Origin: Labrys wisconsinensis
Lineage (GTDB): Bacteria > Pseudomonadota > Alphaproteobacteria > Rhizobiales > Labraceae
Length of the DNA stretch: 64,000 bases
Assembly: GCF_030814995.1 (NCBI RefSeq)
Contig: NZ_JAUSVX010000001.1
Coordinates: forward strand, 1,321,333 to 1,385,332
Reading direction: 5' to 3'
Shown here: positions 17,744 to 32,764 of the stretch, piece by piece
How positions within the stretch are numbered: position 1 is the first letter of the stretch
How the letters are laid out: each line of letters starts with the position of its first letter
Position numbers and translations under genes: made by a program
Notes under the pieces: generated by a model
Database searches by the model: none
What the model was told of the DNA's origin: nothing
The model's input: only the letters and a program-made list of their open reading frames with translations

Positions 17744-19291
17744 ATGACATCAGGGTCCACCCTGTCCCTTCGTCCGGAGGCGGCGGGACCGGCGGCCACG
17801 CCGGCCCGGCCGCTGCTGGCGCTCGAGGGCGTTTCCAAGCGCTTTCCCGGCGTGCGCGCCTTGAGCGGCGTCCACCTCACCCTGCATGCCGGCGAGGTGA
17901 CGGCGCTGCTCGGCGAGAACGGCGCCGGCAAGTCGACCATCGTCAAGATCCTCACCGGCATCTACCAGCCGACCGAGGGCACCATCCGCATCGACGGCGA
18001 GGTGCGCAGCTTCGCCGGTCCGCGCGATGCCTGGGCCGCCGGCGTCACCGCCATCCACCAGGAGACGGTGATGTTCGACGAGCTTTCCGTCGCCGAGAAC
18101 GTGTTCATGGGCCACATGCCCGCGGGCCAGGGCCGCCTGGTCGACTGGGGCGCCATGCGTGCCCGCACCCGCGAGCTCCTCACCCGGCTCGACTGCGACA
18201 TCGACCCGGATACGCCGCTGAAGGCGCTCGGCGTCGCCCAGAAGCACCTGGTCGAGATCGCCCGTGCCCTGTCGCACGATGCGCGCATCGTCATCATGGA
18301 CGAGCCGACCGCGGCGCTCTCGGCCCGCGAGATCGACGACCTCTTCCGCATCGTCGACCAGCTCAAGCGCGAGGGCCGCGCCATCCTGTTCATCTCGCAC
18401 AAGTTCGAGGAGATCTTCCGCGTCGCCGACCGCTGGACCTGCCTGCGCGACGGCGAGCATGTCGGCGAGGGCGCCATCGCCGATGCGACGCCCGCCGAGC
18501 TGGTGCGCCTGATGGTCGGCCGCTCCATCGACCAGGTCTTCCCCAAGCGGGCGGTGCCGATCGGCGGCGTGGCGCTGGAGGTCGAGGGCCTCGGCAATGC
18601 CACCGAGTTCGCCGACATCTCCTTCTCCCTGCGCCAGGGCGAGATCCTCGGCCTCTACGGCCTGGTCGGCGCCGGGCGCTCGGAGGTGATGCAGGCGCTG
18701 TTCGGCATCACCCGGCCGACGCGCGGGCAGATCCGCGTCAACGGCGAGGCGCTCGCCATCGCGTCGCCCGCCGACGCCATCCGCGCCGGCATCGCCTATG
18801 TGCCGGAGGACCGGCAGGTGCAGGGCGCCGTGCTGCCCTTCGGCGTGCGTGAGAACCTCACCCTGGCGAGCCTGGCCCGCCATGCCCGCGCCTCCTTCCT
18901 GTCGCGCCGCTCCGAGCTCGCCGATACCCGCCGCCTCGGCACCCGCCTCTCCGTCAAGGCCGCCAGCTGGGACCAGAAGCTCCAGGAGCTCTCCGGCGGC
19001 AACCAGCAGAAGGTGGTCATCGCCAAATGGCTGGCGACCAACCCGAGGATCATCATCCTCGACGAGCCGACCAAGGGCATCGACGTCGGCTCCAAGGCGG
19101 CGGTGCACGACTTCATGGTCGAGCTCGCCGGCGAGGGCCTCGCCGTGCTGCTGATCTCGTCCGAGCTGCCGGAGGTGATGGGCATGGCCGACCGTATCCT
19201 GGTCATGCACGAGGGCCGCATCGTCAGGGAGTTCGACCGCGCCGCGATGGACGCCGCCGCCATCGTCACCGCGGCGACGGGAGGCCATTGA
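17744..19291 (+). CDS. rhaT: Rhamnose ABC transporter ATP-binding protein
   Basis: 515 residues with two ABC domains, as in RbsA/MglA-type sugar importers. Domain 1 has Walker A GENGAGKST (57-65), a degenerate signature (LGVAQKHLVEIARAL) and IVIMDEPTAAL. Domain 2 has the usual weakened P-loop YGLVGAGRSE, a good LSGGNQQKV signature and ILDEPTKGIDVGSK. The start is placed at 17744, because sequence upstream in the same frame belongs to a palindromic repeat; a GTG 18 bases upstream is possible and no strong Shine-Dalgarno settles the choice. It energises rhamnose uptake with RhaP and RhaQ. Confidence 0.95.
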   Translation: MTSGSTLSLRPEAAGPAATPARPLLALEGVSKRFPGVRALSGVHLTLHAGEVTALLGENGAGKSTIVKILTGIYQPTEGTIRIDGEVRSFAGPRDAWAAGVTAIHQETVMFDELSVAENVFMGHMPAGQGRLVDWGAMRARTRELLTRLDCDIDPDTPLKALGVAQKHLVEIARALSHDARIVIMDEPTAALSAREIDDLFRIVDQLKREGRAILFISHKFEEIFRVADRWTCLRDGEHVGEGAIADATPAELVRLMVGRSIDQVFPKRAVPIGGVALEVEGLGNATEFADISFSLRQGEILGLYGLVGAGRSEVMQALFGITRPTRGQIRVNGEALAIASPADAIRAGIAYVPEDRQVQGAVLPFGVRENLTLASLARHARASFLSRRSELADTRRLGTRLSVKAASWDQKLQELSGGNQQKVVIAKWLATNPRIIILDEPTKGIDVGSKAAVHDFMVELAGEGLAVLLISSELPEVMGMADRILVMHEGRIVREFDRAAMDAAAIVTAATGGH

Positions 19292-19335
19292 TGCGGGGTT
19301 CAACAAAGCCGCTTCTGTGGAAGCCTCGACGCCAG

Positions 19336-19450
19336 CCAATCCCCTCCCCCCTGCGGGGAGGGATAAAGGGTGGGGGTCCATCAGGACAGGGCGAGCCCTA
19401 CGTCACCGACCCCCACCCCTTACCCCTCCCCGCAGGGGAGAGGGAAGGCC
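19336..19450. repeat. Palindromic repeat family B, copy 1
   Basis: An inverted pair lies between rhaT and rhaP: about 19336-19379, with CCCCTCC and TGCGGGGAGGG followed by GGGTGGGGGT, and about 19408-19446, its near complement (ACCCCCACCCC, CTCCCCGCAGGGGAG). A second copy is at 47384-47530. Both copies sit inside operons. The rest of the 19292-19553 gap shows no gene. Confidence 0.87.
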
Positions 19451-19553
19451 GCAGCGTCGCGCCCGTTCTGAAACGGAGCCGTCTCGCTCCTCGGACATTC
19501 CTTTTCGTCCATAGTTTCGGCGGAGAGTTCGCTGCCTCGCCGGGAGACGCCCG

Positions 19554-20555
19554 ATGACTTCCCTCGTCCGCCGCTATGCCCGCGAGGCGGCGCTGGCCGC
19601 GATCATCGTGGCCATGGTCCTCGCCATCGGCCTGCGCGCGCCGGTGTTCCTGACGCCGGGAAGCCTCGTCGGCGTCGCCACCGACACCGCCATCCTCGCC
19701 ATGCTCGCCCTGGCGCAGATGTGCGTCATCCTCACCCGCGGCATCGACCTGTCCGTCGCCGCCAACCTCGCCCTCACCGGCATGATCGTGGCCCTCCTGC
19801 AGAAGGCCATGCCGGAGCTGCCGGTCGCGCCGATCCTCCTCGCCGCCGTCGTCATCGGCACCGTCCTCGGCTTCGTCAACGGCGCCCTGGTGGCCTTCGT
19901 CGGCATCCCGCCGATCGTGGCGACGCTCGGCACGCTCGCCGTCTATCGCGGCCTGGTCTTCGTCGTCGGCGGCGGCCAATGGGTGATGTCCGACAAGATG
20001 AGCCCGGCCTTCCTCGACTTTCCCCGCGGCGCCGTCCTCGGCGTGCCCAACCTGATCTGGACCGCCGGCCTGGTCGCCGCCGCCTTCGCCCTGTTCCTCG
20101 GCCGCACCCGCACCGGCCGCGCGCTCTACGCGGTCGGCGGCAACCCGGTGGCCGCGCGCTATTGCGGCATCGATCCGGCGCGCCAGCAGCTGCTGGTCTT
20201 CACGCTCTCAGGCGCGGTGGCAGGCCTCTCCGGCTATCTGTGGGTGTCGCGCTTCGGCATCGCCTACACCGACGTCGCCGTCGGCTACGAGCTCACCGTC
20301 ATCGCCGCCTGCGTCATCGGCGGCGTCTCGATCGGCGGCGGCATCGGCTCGGTCACGGGCACGCTGCTCGGCGCGCTGTTCCTCGGCGTGGTCGTCAACG
20401 CCCTGCCCGTCATCAACGTCTCGCCCTTCTGGCAGATGGCGATTTCCGGCGCGGTCATCCTCGCCGCCGTCGTCGTCAACGCCCGGGCCGAGAAGCGCGG
20501 CGGCAAGCTGATCTTGCCCGAGGCCCGCCGCGCCGCCGCCGGAGGCCAGCCATGA
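19554..20555 (+). CDS. rhaP: Rhamnose ABC transporter permease
   Basis: 333 residues with about nine or ten hydrophobic segments, of the RbsC/BPD_transp_2 class. Typical features are the ILTRGIDLSVAANLALTGM segment, IPPIVATLGTLAVYRGL, and ALYAVGGNPVAARYCGI in the cytoplasmic loop that contacts the ATPase. It overlaps rhaQ by four bases (ATGA), indicating translational coupling. It pairs with RhaQ as a heterodimeric channel for L-rhamnose. Confidence 0.93.
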   Translation: MTSLVRRYAREAALAAIIVAMVLAIGLRAPVFLTPGSLVGVATDTAILAMLALAQMCVILTRGIDLSVAANLALTGMIVALLQKAMPELPVAPILLAAVVIGTVLGFVNGALVAFVGIPPIVATLGTLAVYRGLVFVVGGGQWVMSDKMSPAFLDFPRGAVLGVPNLIWTAGLVAAAFALFLGRTRTGRALYAVGGNPVAARYCGIDPARQQLLVFTLSGAVAGLSGYLWVSRFGIAYTDVAVGYELTVIAACVIGGVSIGGGIGSVTGTLLGALFLGVVVNALPVINVSPFWQMAISGAVILAAVVVNARAEKRGGKLILPEARRAAAGGQP

Positions 20556-21565
20556 CCGACGTTCCCGCCGAGAGCCTGCGCTACCAGGTCCTCGACCGCG
20601 CTCCCCTTCGCTGGAGCGACCGGCTGCTGCGCTGGGAGACCATCCTCGTCATCCTGCTCGTCGCCGTGGTGGTGTTCAACACCATCCTGTCGCCCTACTT
20701 CCTCGACCTCTACAACCTCTCCGACACGACGCAGAACTTCTCCGAGAAGGCCATCGTCGCGCTCGGCATGGCGCTGCTGATCCTGGTGCGCGAGATCGAC
20801 CTCTCCGTCGCCGCGATCATGGCGCTCGCCTCGCTCGCCATGGGCCTGGCCATGCAGGCCGGCGCCGGGCCGGGCACGCTGGTCCTGATCGCGCTTGCCG
20901 TCGGCGCGCTCTGCGGTGCCTTCAACGGGCTGCTCGTCACCGCTTTCGGCTTGCCGGCCATCGTCGTCACCATCGGCACCATGTCGCTCTATCGCGGCAT
21001 CGCGCAGGTGGTGCTCGGCGACGGGGCCATCACCACCTATCCGCCCGAATTCACCGAGTGGGCGCAGAACTTCATCCTCGATGAGCCGCCGCTCTACCTC
21101 GCCTTCAGCCTGTTCCTGGCGCTGGCGGCGGTCTTCGCCGTGGTGCTGCACGGCACGGTCTGGGGCCGCATGCTCTATGCCATCGGCAACAACCCGGTGG
21201 CGGCGCGCTATTCCGGCATTCCCGTCGGGCGCATCCGTTTCATCCTGTTCGTGCTGACCGGGCTGCTCGCCGGCCTCGCCGCGGCCCTGCTCACCGCCCG
21301 CATCGGCTCGACCCGGCCGAATCTGGCGCTCGGCTGGGAGCTCGACATCGTCACCATGGTGGTGCTCGGCGGCGTTTCCATCGCCGGCGGCTCCGGCACC
21401 ATCCCGGGCGTGGTCATCGCCGTCTTCGTGCTGGGCCTGGCGACCTTCGGCCTGACCTTGCTCAACGTGCCCGGCATCGTCATCAATGTGGTGATCGGCC
21501 TGTTGCTGGTCGCCTCGATCGCCCTGCCGATCATCGTCCGCCGCCTGATCGCGAGAAGACCCTGA
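20552..21565 (+). CDS. rhaQ: Rhamnose ABC transporter permease
   Basis: 337 residues, paralogous to RhaP. It shows [39 protein letters not shown] and [18 protein letters not shown] in the same order as RhaP. The cytoplasmic N-terminal tail (about 30 residues) is longer than in RhaP. It starts in an ATGA overlap with rhaP and its stop overlaps the rhaU start by one base (TGATG), so rhaP, rhaQ and rhaU are tightly coupled. Confidence 0.93.
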   Translation: MTDVPAESLRYQVLDRAPLRWSDRLLRWETILVILLVAVVVFNTILSPYFLDLYNLSDTTQNFSEKAIVALGMALLILVREIDLSVAAIMALASLAMGLAMQAGAGPGTLVLIALAVGALCGAFNGLLVTAFGLPAIVVTIGTMSLYRGIAQVVLGDGAITTYPPEFTEWAQNFILDEPPLYLAFSLFLALAAVFAVVLHGTVWGRMLYAIGNNPVAARYSGIPVGRIRFILFVLTGLLAGLAAALLTARIGSTRPNLALGWELDIVTMVVLGGVSIAGGSGTIPGVVIAVFVLGLATFGLTLLNVPGIVINVVIGLLLVASIALPIIVRRLIARRP

Positions 21566-21879
21566 TGCAGCGCTACGCCTTCAAGATGCAGCTCAACCCC
21601 GGCATGGCCGCCGAATACAAGCGCCGGCACGACGCGATCTGGCCGGAGCTCTCGGCCCTGCTCACGGGGGCCGGCATCCGCAACTATTCCATCCATCTCG
21701 ACGCCGAGACCGACATCCTCTTCGCCTATCTCGAGCGGCGCGAGGACCACACCATGGACGCCCTGCCGTCCGAGCCGGTGATGCGGCGCTGGTGGGACCA
21801 CATGCGCGACATCATGGCCTACAATGCCGACGGCACGCCCGCCGCCGTGCCGCTCGCCGAGATGTTCCACATGGACTGA
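21565..21879 (+). CDS. rhaU: L-rhamnose mutarotase
   Basis: 104 residues, the full length of the RhaM/RhaU family. It interconverts alpha and beta anomers of L-rhamnose so that imported sugar can be used quickly. The protein begins [13 protein letters not shown] and contains the catalytic-site residues of the family: the His in [11 protein letters not shown], the Tyr in IRNYSIHLD and the paired Trp in MRRWWDHM. The start is shared by one base with the rhaQ stop. A palindromic repeat of family C separates it from rhaK. Confidence 0.95.
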   Translation: MQRYAFKMQLNPGMAAEYKRRHDAIWPELSALLTGAGIRNYSIHLDAETDILFAYLERREDHTMDALPSEPVMRRWWDHMRDIMAYNADGTPAAVPLAEMFHMD

Positions 21880-21899
21880 CGGACGGAGAAGGGGCGACG

Positions 21900-22092
21900 A
21901 AAGCCTTCCCCACGAAGCTGGGGAAGGTGGCCTTGCGCAGCAAGGCCGGATGGGGTGTGGTCCGCAGGTCGACACCCCCTGACGGGTTGCACGGCCGTGA
22001 TGCAAGCCGAACACGGGCACCGACTTGCCCGCCGCACCCCATCCGACCCGACTTCGTCGGGCCACCTTCCCCAGCTTCGTGGGGAAGGCTTT
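21900..22092. repeat. Palindromic repeat family C (perfect 33-bp inverted pair)
   Basis: Bases 21900-21932 and 22060-22092 are perfect reverse complements (outer end AAAGCCTTCCCCACGAAGCT). Inside are further complementary pieces around GGATGGGGTGTGG and CCGCACCCCATCC. It lies between rhaU and rhaK and is unrelated in sequence to families A and B. Its open frame runs into rhaK and would wrongly extend that protein. Confidence 0.9.
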
Positions 22093-22122
22093 GACCGGAA
22101 CGCCCGCAACGCAGGTTCCCCC

Positions 22123-23490
22123 ATGCCCGTCACCGCCGTTCTCGATGTCGGCAAGACCAACGTCAAGCTCGTCATCTTCGCAGGGGCGCGCGTGCTCTGG
22201 CAGCGCTCCGTGCCCAACGCGCCGCTGCCCGGCCCGCCCTACCCCCATGCCGATGTCGAGCTGGTCTGGCGCTTCGCCCTCGAGGCGCTGCGCGAGGCCG
22301 CCGCGGCCTGTTCCGTCGACGCCCTGGTGGTGACCACGCACGGGGCGAGCGCCGCGCTGGTCGACGACGAGGGCCTGGTCCTGCCGGTCATGGACTATGA
22401 GTTCGCCGGCCTCGACGCCATGGAGCCGGACTACGCGCCCTTCCGCCCGCCCTTTGCGCAGACGCTGTCGCCGCCGATCTCCGGCGGCCTCAACTACGGC
22501 AAGCAGGTGTTCTACCAGGAGACCCGCCACCCGCAAGCCTTCGCCCGGGCCCGCCATCTCCTGATGTATCCGCAATATTATGCCTGGCGCTTCACCGGCA
22601 TCGCCCGCAACGAGGTGACCTCGCTCGGCAGCCACGGCGACGCCTGGCTCCCCAGGGAGGGCCGCCCCTCCTCGCTGGTCGAGCGCCGCGGCTGGCAGCG
22701 GCTGCTGCCGCCGGTCGTTCCGGCCTTCTCGGTGATCGGGCCGGTGAAGCCGGAGATCGCGGCCGCCACGGGCCTGCGGCCGGACGTCCGGGTCTTCGCC
22801 GGCGCCCACGATTCCAACGCCTCGATCCTGCCGCACCTGCTCACCATCGAGCCGCCCTTCACCGTGGTCTCGACCGGCACCTGGGTGGTGATCATGGCGG
22901 TCGGCGCCTCCACGGACGGGCTCGATCCGAAGCGCGATTCCTATTCCAACGTCGACGTGCTCGGCCGCCCCCTGCCGACCGCCAAGTTCATGGGCGGGCG
23001 CGAATTCGCCGTGATCCTCGACGGCGCGCCGCCGCAGGCCGATGCCGAGGATCTCGCCGCCGTGCTGGCGGCGGGCGCGATGATCCTCCCCGCCTTCGTG
23101 CCGAACGGCGGGCCCTTCGAAGGGCGGCACGGCCGCATCGAGGGCACGCTGCCCGACCGGCCTGGGGCCCGGGCGGCAATCGCCACGCTCTATGCGGCGC
23201 TGGTCACCGACTTCCAGCTCGACGTGCTCGGCGCCGCGCGCGGACCGCTGCCGGTCGAGGGCAGCTTTGCCGCCAACCCGCTCTATTGCGCGGTGCTCGC
23301 GGCGCTTCGGCCGGGCCAGCCGGTGCTGCTGGCGCTCGACACCGCCGGCACGGCCTTCGGTGCCTCGCTGCTCGCCACCTGGCCGCAGGTTCCTGCCCGC
23401 CCGCCGCTGGCCGAGGCCGCGCCGCTGGCGGATGCGCAGGCGCTGCTGCGCTACCGCGCGCGCTGGCGGGCCGCCGTCGCCGGCGCCTGA
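22123..23490 (+). CDS. rhaK: Rhamnulokinase (FGGY family)
   Basis: 455 residues. It phosphorylates L-rhamnulose (or rhamnose) with ATP; in Rhizobium leguminosarum RhaK is also needed for activity of the rhamnose ABC transporter. FGGY/ASKHA motifs are the N-terminal phosphate-1 loop AVLDVGKTNVKL (5-16), GAHDSNASILPHL, and STGTWVVIM in the C-terminal ATP domain. The C-terminal phosphate region (LALDTAGTAFGASL) is less standard than in E. coli RhaB. The start at 22123 is the first ATG outside repeat C. It is the last gene of the operon. Confidence 0.9.
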   Translation: MPVTAVLDVGKTNVKLVIFAGARVLWQRSVPNAPLPGPPYPHADVELVWRFALEALREAAAACSVDALVVTTHGASAALVDDEGLVLPVMDYEFAGLDAMEPDYAPFRPPFAQTLSPPISGGLNYGKQVFYQETRHPQAFARARHLLMYPQYYAWRFTGIARNEVTSLGSHGDAWLPREGRPSSLVERRGWQRLLPPVVPAFSVIGPVKPEIAAATGLRPDVRVFAGAHDSNASILPHLLTIEPPFTVVSTGTWVVIMAVGASTDGLDPKRDSYSNVDVLGRPLPTAKFMGGREFAVILDGAPPQADAEDLAAVLAAGAMILPAFVPNGGPFEGRHGRIEGTLPDRPGARAAIATLYAALVTDFQLDVLGAARGPLPVEGSFAANPLYCAVLAALRPGQPVLLALDTAGTAFGASLLATWPQVPARPPLAEAAPLADAQALLRYRARWRAAVAGA

Positions 23491-23840
23491 GGGCGCAGCC
23501 CTCTTGCGCCGTCAGGCGCCACGCCGGTTGTCTTCTTTCCGGTGTGCCGCCTTCCACGCAAGAAAATGTCGCGGCTGCGCGGAATCGCCGCTTGTGGTCG
23601 TGGCGGAAATATGTCATGTCAGCCATCCGCGATAGGACAGGCTTGCTGTCCCATCGCGGATCGCGACCCTCCGAAGATGGCACCGAGGCCCGGACGGTTG
23701 CGCGGAAACTCTGTGCTCGCGTTTCAGCGCGATGCAGTGCAGCATAGAACGGCTTTAAGTGAACCGGCGTCGTCTGCGCGTCCCCGCTTCCGCGGCGGGA
23801 TGATGGTGGACGGAGCCTGCTGACGAGAAGGGGTGGATCC
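23491..23840. promoter_or_regulatory. gltB upstream region with a strong hairpin
   Basis: This 350-base gap between rhaK and gltB has no convincing gene. It contains an inverted repeat with 16-base arms and one mismatch at 23625-23640 and 23646-23661 (5-base loop). No T-run follows, so it is not a standard intrinsic terminator; it could be a leader structure or operator for gltBD. The gltB promoter must lie in this gap. Confidence 0.5.
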
Positions 23841-28565
<4,725 letters not shown>

Positions 28566-28570
28566 CCTGG

Positions 28571-28672
28571 GGTCCCGGCCGTGCCGGGACCGCACCTCGA
28601 ACAAGGCGTCGCCGTGCTGCGGCGGTCCCGGACCGGCGGCCAGCGCGGGCTCCGGCCGGGATGACGAGTGGG
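28571..28672. repeat. Small palindromic repeat cluster between gltB and gltD
   Basis: A perfect 9-bp stem (GGTCCCGGC, loop CGT) spans 28571-28591. After about 40 bases comes a related GGTCCCGGACCGG segment running to CCGGCCGGGATGACGA, a sequence type often seen as dispersed repeats in Rhizobiales. It could also slow transcription or protect the upstream mRNA end. Confidence 0.6.
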
Positions 28673-28681
28673 ATCTGACGA

Positions 28682-30106
<1,425 letters not shown>

Positions 30107-30114
30107 GGCAGAGG

Positions 30115-30168
30115 CCTCGCGCGAACGCGCGAGGTCGGGACCCGAGGCGGGTTGCAGGATCTGCAACC
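30115..30168. repeat. Two adjacent hairpins downstream of gltD
   Basis: CCTCGCGCG-AA-CGCGCGAGG at 30115-30134 and GGTTGCAG-GAT-CTGCAACC at 30150-30168 are perfect stems within a larger symmetric arrangement (GTCGGGACCCGAGG against GAGGATCCCGAC). No T-run follows. They may end or stabilise the gltBD transcript, or be another dispersed repeat. Confidence 0.65.
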
Positions 30169-30290
30169 GCACGAGGATCCCGACAAACGCCGACGAAGTC
30201 CCGCGTCAGCGCCTTGATCTGTCCTGGAAGTCCGGCGCGTCGCTATCCGCGGCCGGCGCAGCCCATCGGGCGCGAACGTCTGCGCGGCTC

Positions 30291-30632
30291 TCAATTGGTC
30301 GGGCGAACGCATTGGAACGAGCTGATCTGATCGTTCCAGGCATCCCCGGCTTGAAATGTATAGCCGCCCGGGCCGAGTTCGAGCATCGGCCCCTGGAAGT
30401 TCGCATCACGATAGAAGCGCCAGACGCCGGAATGGATCTTGATGGAGGAGATCTGATCGTTCCAGCGCGGGCCCACGAAGCTGACGTAAGGGGCGAGGCG
30501 CAAGGCCGCACCTTCGAAATGCCAGTCCCAGTAGGCGGTGCCGGAACAGCCTCGCGCCTGGGCTTGCCCACAGGTCAATCCGAGAGCAGCGAAGATCAGC
30601 GGCGTCACGCATGAGCGAAGGGCCTTGTGCAT
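30291..30632 (-). CDS. Secreted beta/gamma-crystallin-like protein
   Basis: 113 residues. A signal peptide (MHKALRSCVTPLIFAALGLT, cleavage likely after AQA near residue 26) precedes a single small domain. The mature part has two Greek-key-like halves, each with a WNDQISS motif preceded by a glycine/tyrosine strand; the second half reads VWRFYRDANFQGPMLELGPG, the pattern of beta/gamma-crystallins and peptidase-inhibitor I36 proteins. Such bacterial proteins are often Ca-binding or protease-inhibiting; neither role is shown here. The start at 30632 has AGAGG upstream; an alternative 15 codons earlier lacks a signal-peptide shape. Confidence 0.75.
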   Translation of the reverse strand: MHKALRSCVTPLIFAALGLTCGQAQARGCSGTAYWDWHFEGAALRLAPYVSFVGPRWNDQISSIKIHSGVWRFYRDANFQGPMLELGPGGYTFQAGDAWNDQISSFQCVRPTN

Positions 30633-31106
30633 TCGGAGCCTCTCGTATGGCCGGGGGTCAGGAATGGACTTCCCCATCGTGCCGCGGATGGACCGGCACG
30701 CGGTCGTTCTCGTCGTTCACCTGGAGGCGGTGGTCGGCGCAGAAAAAAAGACCGTGTTGTCGATGACCGGCGCCAGCCGCCGGGCTGCCACAGCGGGCAG
30801 CGCCGGAAGGCACGCAGGGCCGACGATCATCAGGAATGAAGGCAGAGACCAGGCGGCGGATCGTTTGCGCCCCGCCTCAGGGACGTCTTCATGACGCTAC
30901 GAAGGCACCGTGGCCAAATCTTGGCTGGTGGCGCCGAGGTGTATCCTCCGGAACACCGGACGGTCGCGACCGGGAGCTGGAGTGCCGGCGGGCGTCGTAT
31001 CGGGACATCTGCCGCCACCTCGACGTCTCGGCAATTCCTGTCACGTCCCGGTTGCGACCGAACGCGATATGACGCAGGGTACGCGGCTTCACGTGATGAG
31101 GCGCAA
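30633..31106. other. 474-base gap without a recognised gene
   Basis: Between two divergently placed secreted-protein genes. Several short open frames exist on both strands, but none resembles a known protein and none has a convincing ribosome-binding site. It probably contains the promoters of both flanking genes. Confidence 0.4.
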
Positions 31107-31526
31107 ATGAAGACAATCGCAATCATGGCGGCAATTGTTGCATCTTGCGCGATGAGCGCCGAAGCAGCACCAAGGAAATACAAGGTTGGGCAGGTCTGGG
31201 AATATCGGGCTCGTGATCAAGACAAAGGGTCATTGCTGAAGATCAGGCGAATCGATGCTGATATAGTATCAGCGAAGATTGGTTTTATTTATCACATCAG
31301 CATTGTCGGCATTACTTGGGCCGATGAACGCATCCCGCCGACCCTCGCGCACGCTCCGCTGTCCGGGCCGGCACTGGACGCCAGCGTGACCCGCCTCAGC
31401 ACCCAGTCGCCGGATTTTCCGTCCGCGACCGAAGGCATTGCGGCGTGGAAAAGGGCCAAGGGCGGTGTCTGGACCGTGCCGGTCGCGGACGTGGTCGACG
31501 CCGTCGATCGGACGCAGAAGCCCTGA
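31107..31526 (+). CDS. Putative secreted protein of unknown function
   Basis: 139 residues. Residues 1-21 form a signal peptide (MKTIAIMAAIVASCAMSAEA). The mature part begins RKYKVGQVWEYRARDQDKGS and alternates charged and beta-prone segments (KIRRIDADIVSAKIGFIYHI). The YKVGQVWEYxxRxxDxGSLLKI pattern resembles uncharacterised alphaproteobacterial proteins I have seen, but I cannot name a domain. The 5' half is AT-richer than neighbouring genes. It converges on the ROK-family gene, with only five bases between the stops. Confidence 0.6.
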   Translation: MKTIAIMAAIVASCAMSAEAAPRKYKVGQVWEYRARDQDKGSLLKIRRIDADIVSAKIGFIYHISIVGITWADERIPPTLAHAPLSGPALDASVTRLSTQSPDFPSATEGIAAWKRAKGGVWTVPVADVVDAVDRTQKP

Positions 31527-31531
31527 CGCGC

Positions 31532-32764
31532 CTATAGGTGTGAAGCGAGGACTGCCGGTGATCGGCCTTCACGCAGCCATCGTGCCATCGATTGTGCATT
31601 GAAGATCTGGTCGAGAACCATGTGCGCCGCTCCCACCAGGCCCATCTCGTTCACATCCTGCGTCGCGGGAACCACGGCGAGGTCGCGGCTGACGAAAGGC
31701 AGTGACTGCCGGTAGAGCTCGGTCTTGAGCGCCGCGAGGAAGAGGTTGCTCGTGGCGGCAAGTGACCCGCCCACCAGAATGGCGCTCGGGTTGAACAGGT
31801 TGACCGCCGAAGCGAGCGTCAGGCCGATGCGGCGTCCTGCCTCGGTCAGGAGCGACACCGCGACCGCGTCGCCCTCGCGTGCCGCCTCGCCGAGATCGGC
31901 GACGCACAGCCCGCCATTGTCCCGGATCCTTTCCATCAGCCGCGCGCTCTCGCCGGCTCGGGCGCGCATAGTGGCCTTGTGGATCAAAGCCTCGCCGCCG
32001 ACGGCCGCCTCCAGGCAACCGCGTCGGCCGCAGCGGCAGAGGTCGTCGGCGCCCTCGCTGTGGATATGGCCGATATTGCCCGCCGCGCCCTGCGCCCCGC
32101 GATAGACCTTACCGTCGACGACCGTGGCCGCCCCGAGCACCAGGTCAGCGAACATGTACAGGAAATCGCCCTTGATGCCGGTCCTGTCGACCCGCAATTC
32201 GCCCAGGGCGAGCATGTTGTCGTCCGTATCGACCCAGGTCTGCGCACCGAACGCAGGGCTCAGATCGCGCCGCGGATGATAGCTGGTCCAGCTCGTCGGC
32301 AGAGAGGGCGAGTCGAGCAGCGTCGCTTCATCGAAGCTGATATGGGCGGGCAGGCCGACGCCAATGCCCCAGATATCTGCTTGTGGCCGCAGACGATTCC
32401 AGATCGCCTTGATCTCGCCCATCAGAGCGCTTGGGCCCTCCGCGAACGAGCAGGCCACGCATTCGCTGGCGAGAACGTGGCCGGAGAGATCCGCGACGCC
32501 TGCAACGAAGCCGCCGAGACTGCCATAGGCGACGAGGAGCGCTCCGGCTTCGGCCCGGATCTGCAATTCCCGGGCGGCACGGCCGCCATTCGCCTGCGCC
32601 AGCCTTCCCTCGGCGATAAGTCCGCGATCGAGCAACAGATTCACGCGCTCGGCGACGATGCCGCGGCCGAGGCCCGAGGCCTGCTGCAGCGCCGGACGTG
32701 CGACCGCCTGGCCGGAGCGGATCAGCTCCAGGATCAGGCTCAGCGAATCGAATGCGTCGACCAT
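31532..32764 (-). CDS. ROK-family transcriptional regulator
   Basis: 410 residues. An N-terminal winged-helix region (about 1-60: SLILELIRSGQAVARPALQQ, LLDRGLIAEG) is joined to a ROK domain. The zinc-binding ROK signature is GHIH (232-235) with CRCGRRGC (243-250). The kinase phosphate loop is replaced by AYGSLGGF, so it is more likely a sugar-sensing repressor (NagC/XylR type) than a kinase. It diverges from the downstream sugar ABC transporter genes, so it probably controls them. AT-rich sequence at 32765-32941 holds the shared control region. Confidence 0.88.
   Translation of the reverse strand: MVDAFDSLSLILELIRSGQAVARPALQQASGLGRGIVAERVNLLLDRGLIAEGRLAQANGGRAARELQIRAEAGALLVAYGSLGGFVAGVADLSGHVLASECVACSFAEGPSALMGEIKAIWNRLRPQADIWGIGVGLPAHISFDEATLLDSPSLPTSWTSYHPRRDLSPAFGAQTWVDTDDNMLALGELRVDRTGIKGDFLYMFADLVLGAATVVDGKVYRGAQGAAGNIGHIHSEGADDLCRCGRRGCLEAAVGGEALIHKATMRARAGESARLMERIRDNGGLCVADLGEAAREGDAVAVSLLTEAGRRIGLTLASAVNLFNPSAILVGGSLAATSNLFLAALKTELYRQSLPFVSRDLAVVPATQDVNEMGLVGAAHMVLDQIFNAQSMARWLREGRSPAVLASHL

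Noticed and set aside
28566..28681. Intrinsic terminator between gltB and gltD
   Set aside because: The 9-bp stem has no T-run and gltD must be expressed with gltB, so it is treated as a repeat.
30664..30894. Possible small gene upstream of the crystallin-like gene
   Set aside because: Random-looking composition and no plausible ribosome-binding site.
31532..32764. ROK protein as a glucokinase
   Set aside because: It has an N-terminal helix-turn-helix region and lacks the phosphate-binding loop of ROK kinases.
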